Below are positions 1 to 13,700 of a DNA stretch of 64,000 bases, piece by piece. The notes below the pieces were generated by a model, which was not told where the DNA came from, searched no databases, and saw nothing but the letters and a program-made list of their open reading frames with translations. Made by a program: the position numbers and the translations under genes. Source of the DNA: Takakia lepidozioides (lineage: Eukaryota > Streptophyta > Takakiopsida > Takakiales > Takakiaceae); NCBI GenBank assembly GCA_030704615.1, contig CM060731.1:55038221-55102220 (forward strand), written 5' to 3'. Positions within the stretch are counted from its first letter, which is position 1; every line of letters begins with the position of its first letter.

Positions 1-1228
1 CTTTTTCTCAGGTTATTGAATATTTTCTTGAATATATTAAATATTTCATATACATACCTGGGCAATATTCATATTCCCCCCATATGAGAGGGAAAAAAAA
101 AATATTGATACCTTATTGATATACATCCACAATTCTACTTTATTGATACCCTCCTATACCAGGATCATACCAGTATTGGGAAATGTGGGCCCTTGTGATA
201 CCAAGAACATTCTGGTATCATATTTTCGTGATACCAGTCTATACCACAGCTCGTAGTAGGGACGGTGTTGAAAACGATGGTGTCAACGCCATCCATTTTG
301 ACACCCTCCCTATTATTATTTATTTTATTTTATTATTTTTTCTAAAATGAATTTCAAATAGCAAATGTTATCTACGTCTAGACCCAAAAAAGAGCAAGAT
401 GGAGGTTGACAAAAATGTTGTTGTCAACACCATCAGAGTTGATATCCTCCATGGTGATCACCGCATCAAGAATTGTAGCTTCTTAGCAAACTAGCTTCTA
501 GTCTTGGCTAGCTCAAAACTCTAGACTGGCCTCTGCTCTCAGCTATGTTCTCGGCTTTTGTTTTTTCCCTTCGATCCTTTTTAGTCTCTTGTAGACTTTG
601 AACTCTTTTCTACAGTTTTTTGGTCTCGAGGTGGTATCCCCTGCGTTGCTTTACGGACTTTTGGAAAACGGGTTAATTTTTTCTCGTCACGTTCTTAATT
701 TGATCAAAAAGGCCTCCGTCCCCTTTAGAAAGAAAACAGATCGACAAAAATAGGGTCATATATGTATAATAGGTCCACATATATAGGGCCTTATTTAGAA
801 CATATGTCAAAATATTGGGCTTACAATTCACTAATCATCAGCCTGTACTCCCAAATTAATGCCTAGTGTGAGCCTATGAATAACGACTGTGAGCATGGGC
901 TCACGCAGTTGCATCACTGCATTATATGCATCTGTACATCTGCTAAATGGCGTCTCTGAATTTTGATGTGTAGTTGTACTAATGCAGAGGGGGCCAGGCA
1001 TTTTCAGGGAGACCCTCAAACCCAAAGGCTTTACAATTTTTCTGTGTAAAATCTCAACTACTTCCAATGAGGTAGACACACTTAAACACTTGAGTATCAT
1101 GTGCATTCCAAGAAGGTACAAGGAGTAAACTTGCTGGCACCAATCAGCACTCCCATCTTTTTTCCAGTTTAGAGCACAGCAACTCGATTGGCAGTCTCTC
1201 AGTTACAGTGTGAACACACCATTCTTCA
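1..1228. other. Downstream flank of the gene, no gene recognised
   Basis: The first 830 bases are A+T-rich with two diverged copies of a GTGTCAAC/GTTGTCAAC-containing segment (around 271-310 and 408-453), possibly an old repeat. Positions about 840-1228 likely include the 3' UTR of the minus-strand gene. I see no coding signal or known RNA. Confidence 0.4.
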
Positions 1229-1714
1229 TCAGTCAATTTTCTGCCTCATCTGCTTCACCCGAACACTATGTTCGTGCCAATTTGCCCATGATTCCCTCAC
1301 CTCTGCTAATTCGTCCTCAGGAATACCGACATTTCTTTCCAGATTGTCCAACCACACATTCCAAGTAGGTTCAGCCTCATTCAGCAATGGAGTGATTTCT
1401 GGCATCAAAACAGCCTGGGAGAACTTATCAGCCCTGTTGGCAATCACCTCTGACATGGCCAACCTTGGAAGCTGCTCTGAACTCTTCCCTGCAAAACAAC
1501 TCCTACCAGAAGTGGCATTTACTTCGGGATCTCCGTTCTTCTTGTAATAAGGGGGAACCCGAAAGGGCAAGAACTCATTGCTTGACAGAATTAGACCTTC
1601 TGGAGGGGCGAGTGGGAGAACTATGCGCACATGGCATGACAGGGACATGGGGATGGTGTCCTGTGGCAGCAGCTCCCGAAACACTGCCACTGCTGTTCCC
1701 ACCATTTTGCGTAT
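1229..1714 (-). CDS. Exon 11 (last): C-terminal part of the pseudouridine synthase
   Basis: The acceptor ...TACAG at 1715-1716 joins in phase 0 to exon 10, so the split reads FMVHQ/IRKMVG, the conserved TruA/PUS1 motif near the end of the fold. The exon then encodes a roughly 155-residue tail ([10 protein letters not shown] early, charged helix at the end) and stops at 1229-1231. The tail after the core is longer than in bacterial TruA, as is usual for eukaryotic members. Confidence 0.85.
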   Translation of the reverse strand: MRKMVGTAVAVFRELLPQDTIPMSLSCHVRIVLPLAPPEGLILSSNEFLPFRVPPYYKKNGDPEVNATSGRSCFAGKSSEQLPRLAMSEVIANRADKFSQAVLMPEITPLLNEAEPTWNVWLDNLERNVGIPEDELAEVRESWANWHEHSVRVKQMRQKID

Positions 1715-4700
1715 CTGTATTCCAAGTTGTACCAAATGTGTCAGACAACCACTGGCATACCAATGGAGATACAGAAATTACTCATTGACCGCATCGAAGC
1801 TTGCCTGCAATTGGACAACGATTTTGGACTCCCAATCAGAACCCAGAAATCAAATGGAAGGCCTAACACAATGACCAATTATTGAAGTGTTGGCTTTGAC
1901 ATCCCACTTTGCTCAGCGTTAGCTTTTTAAAGTGCTATCATACACGGATTTTACTATGAAGGGCCCTGCACTCCACGACCTTCAAGCTGCTCTGCCTTCA
2001 AGCAGAACAATGGGCTCCGTGGACAAGAAAAACTCACCCTCTTGTATAGCGCCACAAGAGAAGTCATACAGGTAGTTAAAACTCCTAAATATCAACTGCT
2101 ATGGGATGAGTCTTATATCATTTGAAAACTCTTGATAAGTTGTGGTATTTACTTCTAAAACAAATCAAGTAATCTTCTTCAAATCTAATATATATCAATG
2201 TGAGAGCTTAGTAAACTCTGAACCTCACATTTGAGAGGTAACCAAAGATACAATTGAAGGAAGAGCATCAAAGCTCAAAAGATAAGGAAGAACATTCAAA
2301 GATGAGAACATAGGCACAAGGAAAAACATCCAGGAAAAACATATGGAAGAAGAACAAACAATATAATGTATGCAGAAGACGTTCTTTGCCGTAGCTAAGA
2401 TTAGTGTGAGCAGCACCAGTACTTCCCAGGAGGTCATCCATCCCAGTACTCTTCCGGCCCAAAGGCACTTAACTTCAGAGTTCTGAAGGGATCTGGTGTA
2501 GTATCCTAGGTATGACCACATCACGAAGCAACAACACTAGAATGTACTCATAAGACTTTCTTTGCCATAGCCTTGTGGTCATAGACCCCACACCCAGTTT
2601 GGACAGAAACATAGGGAATAGACAATAGACACTACCTTTACGAGGGGCTCACACCACTAGTGGGACTTACCTTGGTACTAACAATAGTTTCGACTTTCCA
2701 GATATCCTCTAGGAAGCCCTTCACACAATCTGCTGTGTGTGAGCTGCCCAGCAATTATACCAACAGGGCCACAGCCATTAGGCTCAGCCTTGAGATTTTC
2801 AAACGGAGGTGTGGATCAATGTTCTTGATGTTCCTGAAGAGGGTCACTCTCTTGTGAGAACACTAAGGACAATGTATGAGAAAATGGATATGGTCTTCAG
2901 GTTTCCTCTCTACATCTGTCTATTGCTCCAGGGTAGGCTTCCCGCCAAGTTCAAATTTCAGTCTAGTGCCGAGGGTAGGTGGGCCCTTCAGATCATCCTC
3001 AAGGTCCTTGTTCAGGGAAGTTTTATGCCTAACTTCATTATCAGCAGACAGTCTTTGCGAATCAGACATGGCTTTGGGTATAACACATAACCCCCTTCTC
3101 GTCAGCTTCAGTAGAGTCAATTTTTCTGGACTAATATTCACTTGAAAATCTCTTCCACCCTTTTCTGCCAAGACTTGGCCTGTTTAACAGGACAGACTTG
3201 CTTCCAAGAAATGGCGTCAATTATCTTAGGGTATCTGGTGTTAGACATGTGAACTGACCCCACCATTGGACCTTCAATTCATCTTGTAGAGAGCTTAAGG
3301 GAGGCATGCCAAACTCACCCCAAATAGCCACATTAGTTGTTCTAGAGCATGCTGACATGCTTCCTTTGAGCACTGACCTGAATAGATTCTAGAGACTTAG
3401 CATGGTTGGAATGGTTGACCCACACAGCAGATGTGTACTCCAAGGCAGGCCTTATAACATTGCAAAACATGCTTCTTTTAACTTCAGTATTAATCCTCTG
3501 CAGTGAGACCCAAAGCTTTGCGTTTATCACTTTTGCTCTATGCACCCAGTTACAGCCGGAAAACTCAACACCAAGATATGTGTAGGAAGGGAATACAGGA
3601 TATCTTCAACACCCCATTTCCAGTGGAGATCCCTTCCTCCCTCCCCACGGTCGTTGAATATCACCACTGTGATTTACTAACATTAGCTTCTAGCCTCCAC
3701 ATGTCAAAGAACCTCTTTGCACAATCAATCAACCCCTGGAGATTGGATGGGGTATCCCCTAGGCCTGTCAAGTCATCCGCAAACATAAGGCTGGTATGGT
3801 GGGAAAGAATGAAAGCAGTCTCATCACCTATAGAGTCAATCCAAGGGAACAAGACAATCAACTAACTCATGTATAACAATGACCAACTGTCATAAAAACA
3901 GGAAAAGGACAAAAGATTGTACTCATAAGACATTGTTTGCCGTAGCCTTGTGGCCATTGACCCCGCGCCCAGTTTGAACGGAACATAAAGGGACAGAAAC
4001 TACCTTTGTCAGGGGCTGATACCGGTAGTATGATTTACCTTGGAATAAACAGTTGATCCAAGATTTCCACATATCCTCCAGAAATCCCTTCACACAAGCA
4101 TCAATCTGATGTGTGTGATTTGCCCAATAGCTAGACCCCAAAAGGGCCTGGGCTTTTGGCTCAGCCTCAAGATTTTCAAAGTTGTTAAACAGAGGTACAG
4201 GCACAATTTCCTTGATGGAATGGAAGAGGGTGTCCTGTTGGTGAGAGTACCCAGGACAATGAATCAGGAAGTGAATATTGTCTTCAGGTTGCCCACACAA
4301 CGGGCACTTACAATCCCCCTTTCCTCTCTGCGACTGTTTGTTGTTCAAAGGTAGGCTATCCGCCCTGAGTTTGAATTTCAGTCTAGTGCCGAGGGTGGGT
4401 AGACCCTTGAGGTCATCCATGATGGCCTTACCCATGTCATAGACTGGAAACAGGTTGAGGGAAGTTTTCTGCCTGACTTCATTTTCTTCAGACAATTTCC
4501 TGGCAACAGACATGGCTTCGGAAACTTCAGCTTCTAAGCCAGATTTATCCAGCAGGGTCATGGCTAGTGGACTAAGATTCAGATCCTTGAAAATCTCTTC
4601 TACCCTTTTCCGCCAGGATTTAGCCTGTTTGACAGGGCGGTCCAGCTTCCAAGATATAGAGTCGATTAACTTAGGATATCTGGTATTAGCCACACGTTGC

Positions 4701-7700
4701 AGCTGACCCCACCATCTGATTTTGAGTTCATCGCGTCAGGAGCTTAAGGGAGGAATGCCAAACCCACCCCAAACAGCCACATTAGCTGTTTTGGAGCATG
4801 CTGACATGCACTCCTTGAGCACCCCGACTTGGATGGATTCAAGAGACTTAGCCTGGTTGGTGTTATCAACCCATACAGCAGATGCATACTCCAAGGCCGG
4901 CCTGATAACGAGGCAAAGCATGGTTTTTTTGACTTCAGAGTTGATCCCTCTGCAGTGGAAAAATTTAGTGAGACCCAGCGCTTTGCGTTTGCCAGATTGA
5001 GCCACTCTTTGAATATATGTGCTTCCCAATTACAGTTGGAGGAAAACTCAACGCCAAGATAGGTGTAGGAGGGGAGAAAAGGGATCTCTTGGCTTCCCCA
5101 CTGCCACTTGAGATCGCCTCCTCCTTCCCCCCGGTCGTTGAATGCCACCACTGCGCATTTACTGACATTGGCCTCTAGCCCCCAAAGATCAAAGTATCTC
5201 TTCGCGCAATCTATCAGCCCCTGGAGGTTGGAAGGAGTCATCCGCAAACATAAGGGCTGGTATGGTGGCTTCACCCACCCTTAACCCAAATCCCTCACTT
5301 TCCACATCCTCCAGTAGTTGATTGATGAAAACATTGAAGAGCAGAGGGGAGAGGGTACATCCTTGAGCTACACCTTGGTCTATGTCAAAGAAATTAGACT
5401 TCTGTCCATTTACAGTGACACAGCTTTTAGTGTGAGCATACAAGTTATGGACCACTCTCCACATCTTTCCCTTGATCCCGGAAGACCAGAGTCGGAGCCA
5501 TAGACCGTCTCTCCACACAGTGTCATAGGCCTTTTTGACATCCAAGAAAAAGACAAAAGTAGGTTTCCCTTCTTTTTTCCTTCCCTGGATAATCTGGCTG
5601 AGTGTGAAGATATGATCCATGCAGCCGAAAGCCAGCTTGGCCTTCATGGAAACAACCTCTGGACTCCAGATCAACCTCGAGACGAGTACTTATAACTCTG
5701 CAGAATATCTTGCCAACTGCATTAAAAGCGTGATGCCCCGATAGTTACCCGGCTCTTCTCTGTCACCTTTCTTATATAAATTGACAATGACAAAAGGACA
5801 AAAGAGAGAGAGAGAGAGAGAGACAACCAAACATCAGTGGGTTAGGAAAAACCCCCGCTTAAGAATTACAAAGTCTGCTCTTGATGACTTTGGAGCAAAC
5901 CAAAGGCTGAAATCAATATAGGTACTTACAAGTATGTAGAGCACTTCTTATTTTCTTCATAGGAGACCAAAGCAAATTTCATCTCTCAGCAACTTCAATA
6001 ACATGCACATTTGAGAGACAGACGACTCATTAGAGCTGGTAAGTCTGAAAAACCTGTAGACTTGTTTCTAATAATACCACACCTAAGCCATGTTCAATTG
6101 GCTCAAGTGAGGCATCTTCATCATTCAATAATAACATATTCAGGTTAGAAATATCCGTTGAAAATGTCAATACCTCTTGAGGACTGTGGAACCAAAATAT
6201 CATCTACAGACCTTACTGTACACAATTGGCAGGGTAAAGTCCCATTTAAGCGTTTCATGAACTCCCGTTCATGTTGGAGTGTCAAGGTTATAGCCCTTGC
6301 ACGGCACTTTGAGAACAGAACGGGACGGGTAGCTCAGTGGTAGAGCACCTCACCGGAATGGGGGAGGTCCTAGGTTCAATCCCTAGCCCGACCACACGCC
6401 AGTGGTTTTCCAACATGGTATCAGAGCCAAGGTTGGGGTGGTGGTCAGAATGGGTGGGCATTAGCTATAAGGGCTATGCCTTGAGGGGGAGTGTTGGAGT
6501 GTCAAGGTTATAGCCCTTGCACGGCACTTTGAGAACAGAACGGGACGGGTAGCTCAGTGGTAGAGCACCTCACCGGAATGGGGGAGGTCCTAGGTTCAAT
6601 CCCTAGCCCGACCACACGCCAGTGGTTTTCCAACAGTTCATATGTGGAGATAACTTAGAAGACAACACAATTGGTACCCATTGCAATCCCAATAGATGGC
6701 ATAAAGATAGACTGACCCACAGTTACGAACGGGTTGTCAACCAAGAAGTCAAATCCTTGGGTTCAGTATCTTCAAATTCTAAACAATCCGTGGATTCAAG
6801 TTCATCTCTGCACTTCAGCCAAAAGTATTGGAGGTTTTTGAGAAAGGAGAAGTTTATATCTACGATGAAGGAACATAGAGTTTAAAACACATAAAACCAA
6901 TATAAAAATTCGCACTTTTAGATCAAGCAAGATGATCTTTGCGCAACGTTGAGAAGTCGAAAGATTGTAAAACAAGTGGGGCTTCCTTATCTTTAATCAA
7001 TCTAAAATGGTTGGAGTACTTGAATTATTAACCATTTCAAAAACTTTTGAAATCCAGCGGTTTACCAAGTGAAACTGCACATTTAGAAGGTAATGGTTTC
7101 CATAGGTCACTCACAGTAGGAAAAAGAGCTTTGTAAAAAACACGCCCACTTCGAAACTTCCATGAGGGAAGTATTGCATGTAGCATTAATCAAGTCCAGG
7201 TTTTAAAGGGATATTATCTAAGCAGTTGCAAGATTTGTGAACATACGTGATTCACAAGTCTGAGTTTTGCAGGAATTGTAAGGTTTCAATGAAACGCTTG
7301 GAATAGCAAAGACTAAAACACAATCAAGAACTTTAGATTTCCACACACTCAAAATACCTTGAAACCCCAAGAGCTCTTCAAACTTAGACAAACCTTTCTC
7401 CACAGCCTAAGGAAGAGAAAGGCTTTTAAATGTTGTACCTCTTGAAAAAAGTTCAACCAATACAAGGATGGGAAATAATTGAGTGATAAGCTGTAGTACC
7501 GTGTCCTCACTTACTTGGATGCTATAAGTTGCTAAACGGAGAAATATATCAATTGATTGGATACTTCTGATCTTCGGAGGACCCTACACCGGAAAAGACC
7601 TCGACTCTGGGCCGAGCTAAATAGCAATGGAAAAGGATTGGATACCCGAGGACCCTACTCTCATGGGTGCCCCGGAACTCTCATCGGGTGCCCCGAACTA

Positions 7701-10700
7701 AGACCTAAATGGGGATGCTCCTACCAGGACGCTCCCGGGATGTGCCTCGATGGGTCACTCCCAAATAATAGCAGAAAGGATTGGATACCGGAGGACCCTA
7801 CTCATGAATAGATGCACCAAAATATGACCTAAAAACCTGACTACTCTAATGGCTCGCAGGGACCTCTCATCAGAGCGTACTAAACTTCAACTCACATTTG
7901 AGAGGTAACCAAAGATATGATGATATAGCCACATCATAGAGCATTCAAATATCATGATGACAAAACTTCCAATGGAAAAAACATGGCACAAGAAAAAACA
8001 AAAGAGGAAAGAAACCAGAAAGAATGCAGTCTCACCACTTAGAGAGTAACGATAAAATGTACAACAGTGACCAGCTGTTATTTTTATTCCCCACTGACTT
8101 TATCAGAGGGTGCCAATGTACTGAGTTTCAGGAGGATTGGGGTCAAGACAGTTTTGACATTAAAACACCAAAAACACCAGACTGGAAAACACAGAAATGG
8201 AAAAAAGAAAGAGAATAGACTACCTAACGAACACACACCACACATAGCATCGCAAATACTTGTTGGGCTACTTGGCCATATTTCACATTTTGAAAACTCT
8301 TTTCTTCTGAGCTAAAATCAAAGCATTGCATGCATTGAAAATCAATCCCTCAAATTGAATACCTGGTGGACCATGAATGAATTTCCGGTTATGGAGACTC
8401 TGATAAAGTGCACTCCTCCAGATATCTCTGGCGTTCTACAAGTGCAAGACAACACTCTCCTGAAATGGGCTGAAGCAATCTTGTCTGCTGCATCAGGCGT
8501 CGGCAGCCACCAAGCCCGCGGTGTGGAGGGTACCCCTCCCTCAGCATCCATGGGAGAAGTGTAAGTAGGACTCACACCTCCTTTACTTTCTGCAAAAGTG
8601 CTCACCATCTTGTCTGCAAGCTCACCTTCCAGCACATCAGCCAGCTCATCTGCCAGGTCACCATCTTCATCTAACATTCTTGATTCAAGTGTTGCCAGTT
8701 TGCTGTCAGGACGGGTCTTCTCCAATGGCACTTCAGGAGGATCATCCGAAACACCAACACTCATGTCAGCCTCAAGGCGAGACACAAACACCTTTTGAGA
8801 ATAATGCCTGTAAAGTCTTCGAATGGTGTAGTTGTGGTATGGATGCTTTCCCTGAAGTGAAACCCATTCATCAGTACCTGATCAAACCAAATGCCTGAAC
8901 TTAAAAAGAAGAGTTTCAGGAACACCAACTTAAATCGGAGTTCTGACCAACAAATCTGCATATAACAAATGCTTAGCAACACTTAAGATACAGTTTCAGC
9001 TGAAACCCTTTCAAAGGAGACTCAGATAATAGATTAATCTTGTTCAGTGAGACTGCCATCTTATGAGGAATCTACTGTTGGAGGTGTCAAGGCTATAGCC
9101 CTTGCACGGCACTCTGAGAACAGAAAGGGACGGGTAGCTCAGTGGTAGAGCACCCCACCGGAATGGGGGAGGTCCTAGGTTCAATCCCTAGCCCGACCAC
9201 ACGCCAGTGGTTTTCCAACATGGTATCAGAGCCAAGGTTGGGGCGGTGGTCAGAATGGGTAGGCATCAGCTATAAGGGCTATGCCTTGAGGGGGAGTGTT
9301 GGAGGTGTCAAGGCTATAGCCCTTGCACGGCACTCTGAGAACAGAAAGGGACGGGTAGCTCAGTGGTAGAGCACCCCACCGGAATGGGGGAGGTCCTAGG
9401 TCCAATCCCTAGCCCAACCACACGCCAGTGGTTTTCCAACATCTACATCTAAACTCATGAAACTGGAAGATTAGCAGCTTACACAGCAGTGCAACCTTAA
9501 GGAGAGACAAGACAGGCAGACCTCAAATGAGGCAAGTATAGACTGGAAGTCCTTCACACGCTGCTCAACATCTGAAGGAGAGGTGTCGAATTGGATGCCG
9601 ATAATAGCAGCTGGCAGTAAATAGTTGTACGTGCGGGTGCAACAATCATGCCGTGCTTGAAATGATCTGCAAAGTGTATGGCATAGCTTCTTACAGATAA
9701 TTTCCAGGTAAGATCATAAGTATTCAATCTGCTCACCAAATTGCATTAAAGAAGAATTTGCTGATCAAACAATGTCATGCTACCTTGTCACAGGGATGAC
9801 GCCAAACACCCGTATGGATCGCGGAAGATGCATGTTGATCCCTTCTGCCAGGGCGATGCCATCCATGTCACTGACCCAGGCTGACAGCGGAACTTCCATC
9901 TTCATTGATACAACTGTGCAAAGGGAATGCACCTGGATCATGCCAAGATGCAACCAAGCCTGAGTCTCTAGGCCGGTCTAACCTGCGTGCACTTGCTTCC
10001 ATGTTGATGTTTTTTACACCTCCGTCAACAGTAACATTATAAGTGTGTTCAACATAGCTAGAGAGTCACAACTGGGATAGGTTGCTAGAGAGCTACCACA
10101 GTTCAATCAGGCATCTACTTCATGGAGTCTACTGCCACATGCCCGCTGAATTTTTCTCCCCATGTGTCATTTCATTCTTTCTTTCTGTCTCTCTCTTCCT
10201 CAGGCTAATTTCCAGTCTGTGACATGGGGGAGGACATCTTGGATGACCTCAAGGGTCTACCCACTCTCGGCACTAGACTGAAATTTAAACTCAGGGCAGG
10301 AAGCCTACCTTTGAACAGCAAACAGAAGCAGAGAGGAAAGGGAGAGTGCAATTGCCCGTTGTGTGGGCAATCTGAAGACAGTATTCATTTTCTGATACAC
10401 TGTCCGGGGTTCTCTCACCAAAGAGACGCTCTCTTCAAATCTATTAAGGGAATTGTGCCTGTACCCCTGTTTACCAACTTTGAAAGTCTCGAGGCTGAGC
10501 CAAAAGCCCAGGCCCTCCTGGGCCTAGTTTTTGGGCAAATCACACACAGCAGATTGATGCTTGTGTGAAGGGATTTCTAGAGGATATCTGGAAAACCCGG
10601 ATTAATTCTTTATGTGGAGGTAAGTCTTACTACCAACGTCAGCCCCTGACAGAGGTAGGTTCTGTCCCTTTTGTTCCCACTCAAACTGGGCGCGGGGTCA

Positions 10701-13700
10701 ATGGCCACAAGGCTACGGCAAACAACGTCTTATGAGTACAATCTCTCTTCCTCAGGCTAAGTCCTGGCGGAAGAGAGTAGAAGAGATTCTCAAGGATCCG
10801 AATCTTAGCCCGCAAGTCTTGACCCTGCTGGACTTAGAGGCTGTAGTGTCCAAAACCATGTCTGTTGCCAGGAAATTGTCTGATGGAAATGGAGTTAGGC
10901 AGAAAACGTCCCTGAACTTGTTTCCAGTCTGTGACATGGGGCAGGACATCATAGATGACCTCAAGCGTCTACCCACCCTCAGCACTAGGCTGAAATTTAA
11001 ACTCAGGGCGGGAAGCCTACCTTTGAGCAGCAAACAGAAGTAGAGAGGAAAGGGAGAGTGCAATTGCCTGAAGTGCACCTGAAGACAACATTCATTTCTG
11101 ATTCATTGTCCGGGGTTCTCTCACCAGAGAGACGCGCTCTTCAAATCCATCAAGGGAATTGTGCCTGTACCTCTGTTTACCAACTTTGAAAGTCTTGAGG
11201 CTGAGCCAAAAGCCCAGGCCCAAAAGGGGCCTTGTTATTGGGCAAACCACACACAACAGGTTGATGCTTGTGTAAAGGGATTTCTAGAGGATATCTGGAA
11301 ACCCTGGATCAATTGTTTATTCCAAGGTGAGTCTTACTACCGGCGTCAGCCGCTGACAAAGGTAGGTTCTGTCCCTTCGTGTTCCACTCAAAATGGGCGC
11401 GCGGTCAATAGCCAGCCACAAGGCTACGGCAAACGACATCTTATGAGTACACTCTCTCTCCCTCTGACAGCAGCAAGCACATTAACACATGGAGACTCAA
11501 TGCCAATCCGAGCACGGAGACGTCAACATTAAGATTTTACATCACCTGAGAACAAGTTAACAGCTATCATCCCTGGTTCTACCGAATTCTCCAGGATTGC
11601 GGCGAGGAGGCTCACTTGAAAAGGGCAGGAAACACGTAGTAGCACCCTCCCAACCTTTTCTGCTGCAGCAGGAGTGACTCAGCAGTCAAAATCTAAGTTG
11701 CTTCCATGTTGCTGTTTGGCCTTCCCATCCACTCCGGTGCCCTTACTACTCTGGCAGTTTCGAGCAGAACCCAGCTAGTGACTGCAATTCAGAGTTTGGA
11801 GAACCCATCTTGATTCTAAGATGAGAGTAATTTAAGGTGAGGTGTGCTAACTGTGTTGAATGGACGGGAAGTCATTCAAAACTCATTAATATGTCACCCT
11901 GAAGTGCAACCCGCCTCTCTGGGATGTTGTGGGCAAAGAGGTGGATGAGACATTCAAGTTCTTACATATCTCAAGGCAGCAATCAATGGAGAAGATAGCA
12001 GCCAACATTTGAAATCCATCGAGGCAATGTTTGCTCAAAAATGAAGAAGAAATTCAAACAAAGTTTAGGTTGCCTCCCTCTGTAACTGACGGCGATTGAG
12101 CTGGCAAGAGAAAGATCTAACCGAGATTAGAGACAATTTCTATACACATTGTGATGGGTACTCTTCTACACCAGAGGCCCATTCTAAAAAGACTAGTTTG
12201 AGAAGCTCAACAGCTAGGGCCCTCTTTGGTCTGAACTCAAGGTTACACAAAGTCTATGCTTGGAATCTGAAAACCATACATTGAAAAACTACACATAACA
12301 TGTAACGACAACACAATGTGTTTTGAAAAGACTTTATAGCAAGAGAATTACAAACAGGATCGATTGGCCCCATTTCACCTTCATCATGATGTGTAAGTAT
12401 ATATTCGAGACACTCCATCCAATATGTCTCGTTGTAGGATTCATCCGAAGATTACAAAAAATAGTAGTAAAAAAAGTGGACTCGATTGGGACCATTTGCT
12501 GCTATGTAAAGGGCTTTCTGGAGGCTCAACTACATTTTCAAACGGAAATCATTATTGCAGCTAGAATCCAAAAAGGGTAGTGGGCCCCGGTTCGCTCCCC
12601 TCCCCCCCCCTCCTCTAGTGCCCCGTCCTATCTAATGTGGGCATGGGATCTATGTCACAATGCTAGGCAGCACAAAGTCTAAGGAGTACATGCTTTCTCA
12701 CTCTCTATGTCCTTCGCACATATGAAGGTAAGTCTTACTACCAACGTCAGCCCCTGACAGAGGTAGGTTCTGTCCCTTTTGTTTCCGCTCAACCTGGGCG
12801 CGGGGTCAATGGCCACAAGGCTACGGCAAACAACGTCTTATGAGTACAATCTTTCGCACATAAAACTTCCACATAGACTCCAAATGGAGTGATCTACTGT
12901 GACATGAGAAAGAAAAACCCCTCTGTTGGCGGAATTTACTGGTGAGATAGAGGGAGACTAACCCCTTTGTCGGTGCGACTGCTACGGGTCCAGGAGACCT
13001 TGTGGAGGTTGCCATAGTTGCTATCTATTATGCCTCCTGCTTTGTATATGGCTCGCTCCAGCTCCTCTTCTATCGCTGCATACACAGCACCCCACCTTGC
13101 TTTAAAAACATACATACCTTTATTAGCCTGCCTGCTACCCCTTCACCCCCTTAACATGTCCGTTCCCCTTCTCAACCTGGGACCTCGAGGGTTTACCCAC
13201 TCTCGGCACTGGACTGAAATTTAAACTCCAGGTGGGAAGCCTACCTTTGAACAGCAAACAGAAGCAGGGAGCAAAAGGGGGATTGCAAATGACCGTCGTG
13301 TGGGTAACCTGAAGACAATATTCATTTTCTGATTCATTGTCCTGGGTACTCTCACGAGAGAGACGCCCTCTTCAAATCCATTAAGGGAATTGTGCCTGTA
13401 CCTCTATTTACCAACTTTGAAAGTCTCGAGGCTGAGCCTAAAGCCCAGGCCCTTTTGGGGCCTAGTTATTGGGCAAACCACACACAGTAGATTGATGCTT
13501 GTGTAAAGGGACTTCTAGAGGATATCTGGAAAACTCCGATCAATTGTCTGTTCCAAGGTAAGTCATACTACCGTCGTCAGCCCCCGACAAAGGTAGTTTC
13601 TGTCCCTTTGTGTTCCGCTCAAACTGGGCGCAGGGTCAATGGCTACAAGTACATGAGTACTCTCTCTCTCTCTTCATTGGGAGGAAACTAATTGTCTGCG

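Noticed and set aside
1188-1874. Plus-strand ORFs over the last exon of the synthase
   Set aside because: Antisense shadows of a well-supported minus-strand exon.
2405-2524. Functional 5S rRNA gene
   Set aside because: Single copy with substitutions in conserved stems and a LINE-like tail instead of a T-run terminator and spacer array.
6323-6394. Functional tRNA gene
   Set aside because: The same unit is in all four TRIM LTRs, position 33 is C, the anticodon stem has a mismatch and the acceptor an A-A pair; better explained as part of the LTR.
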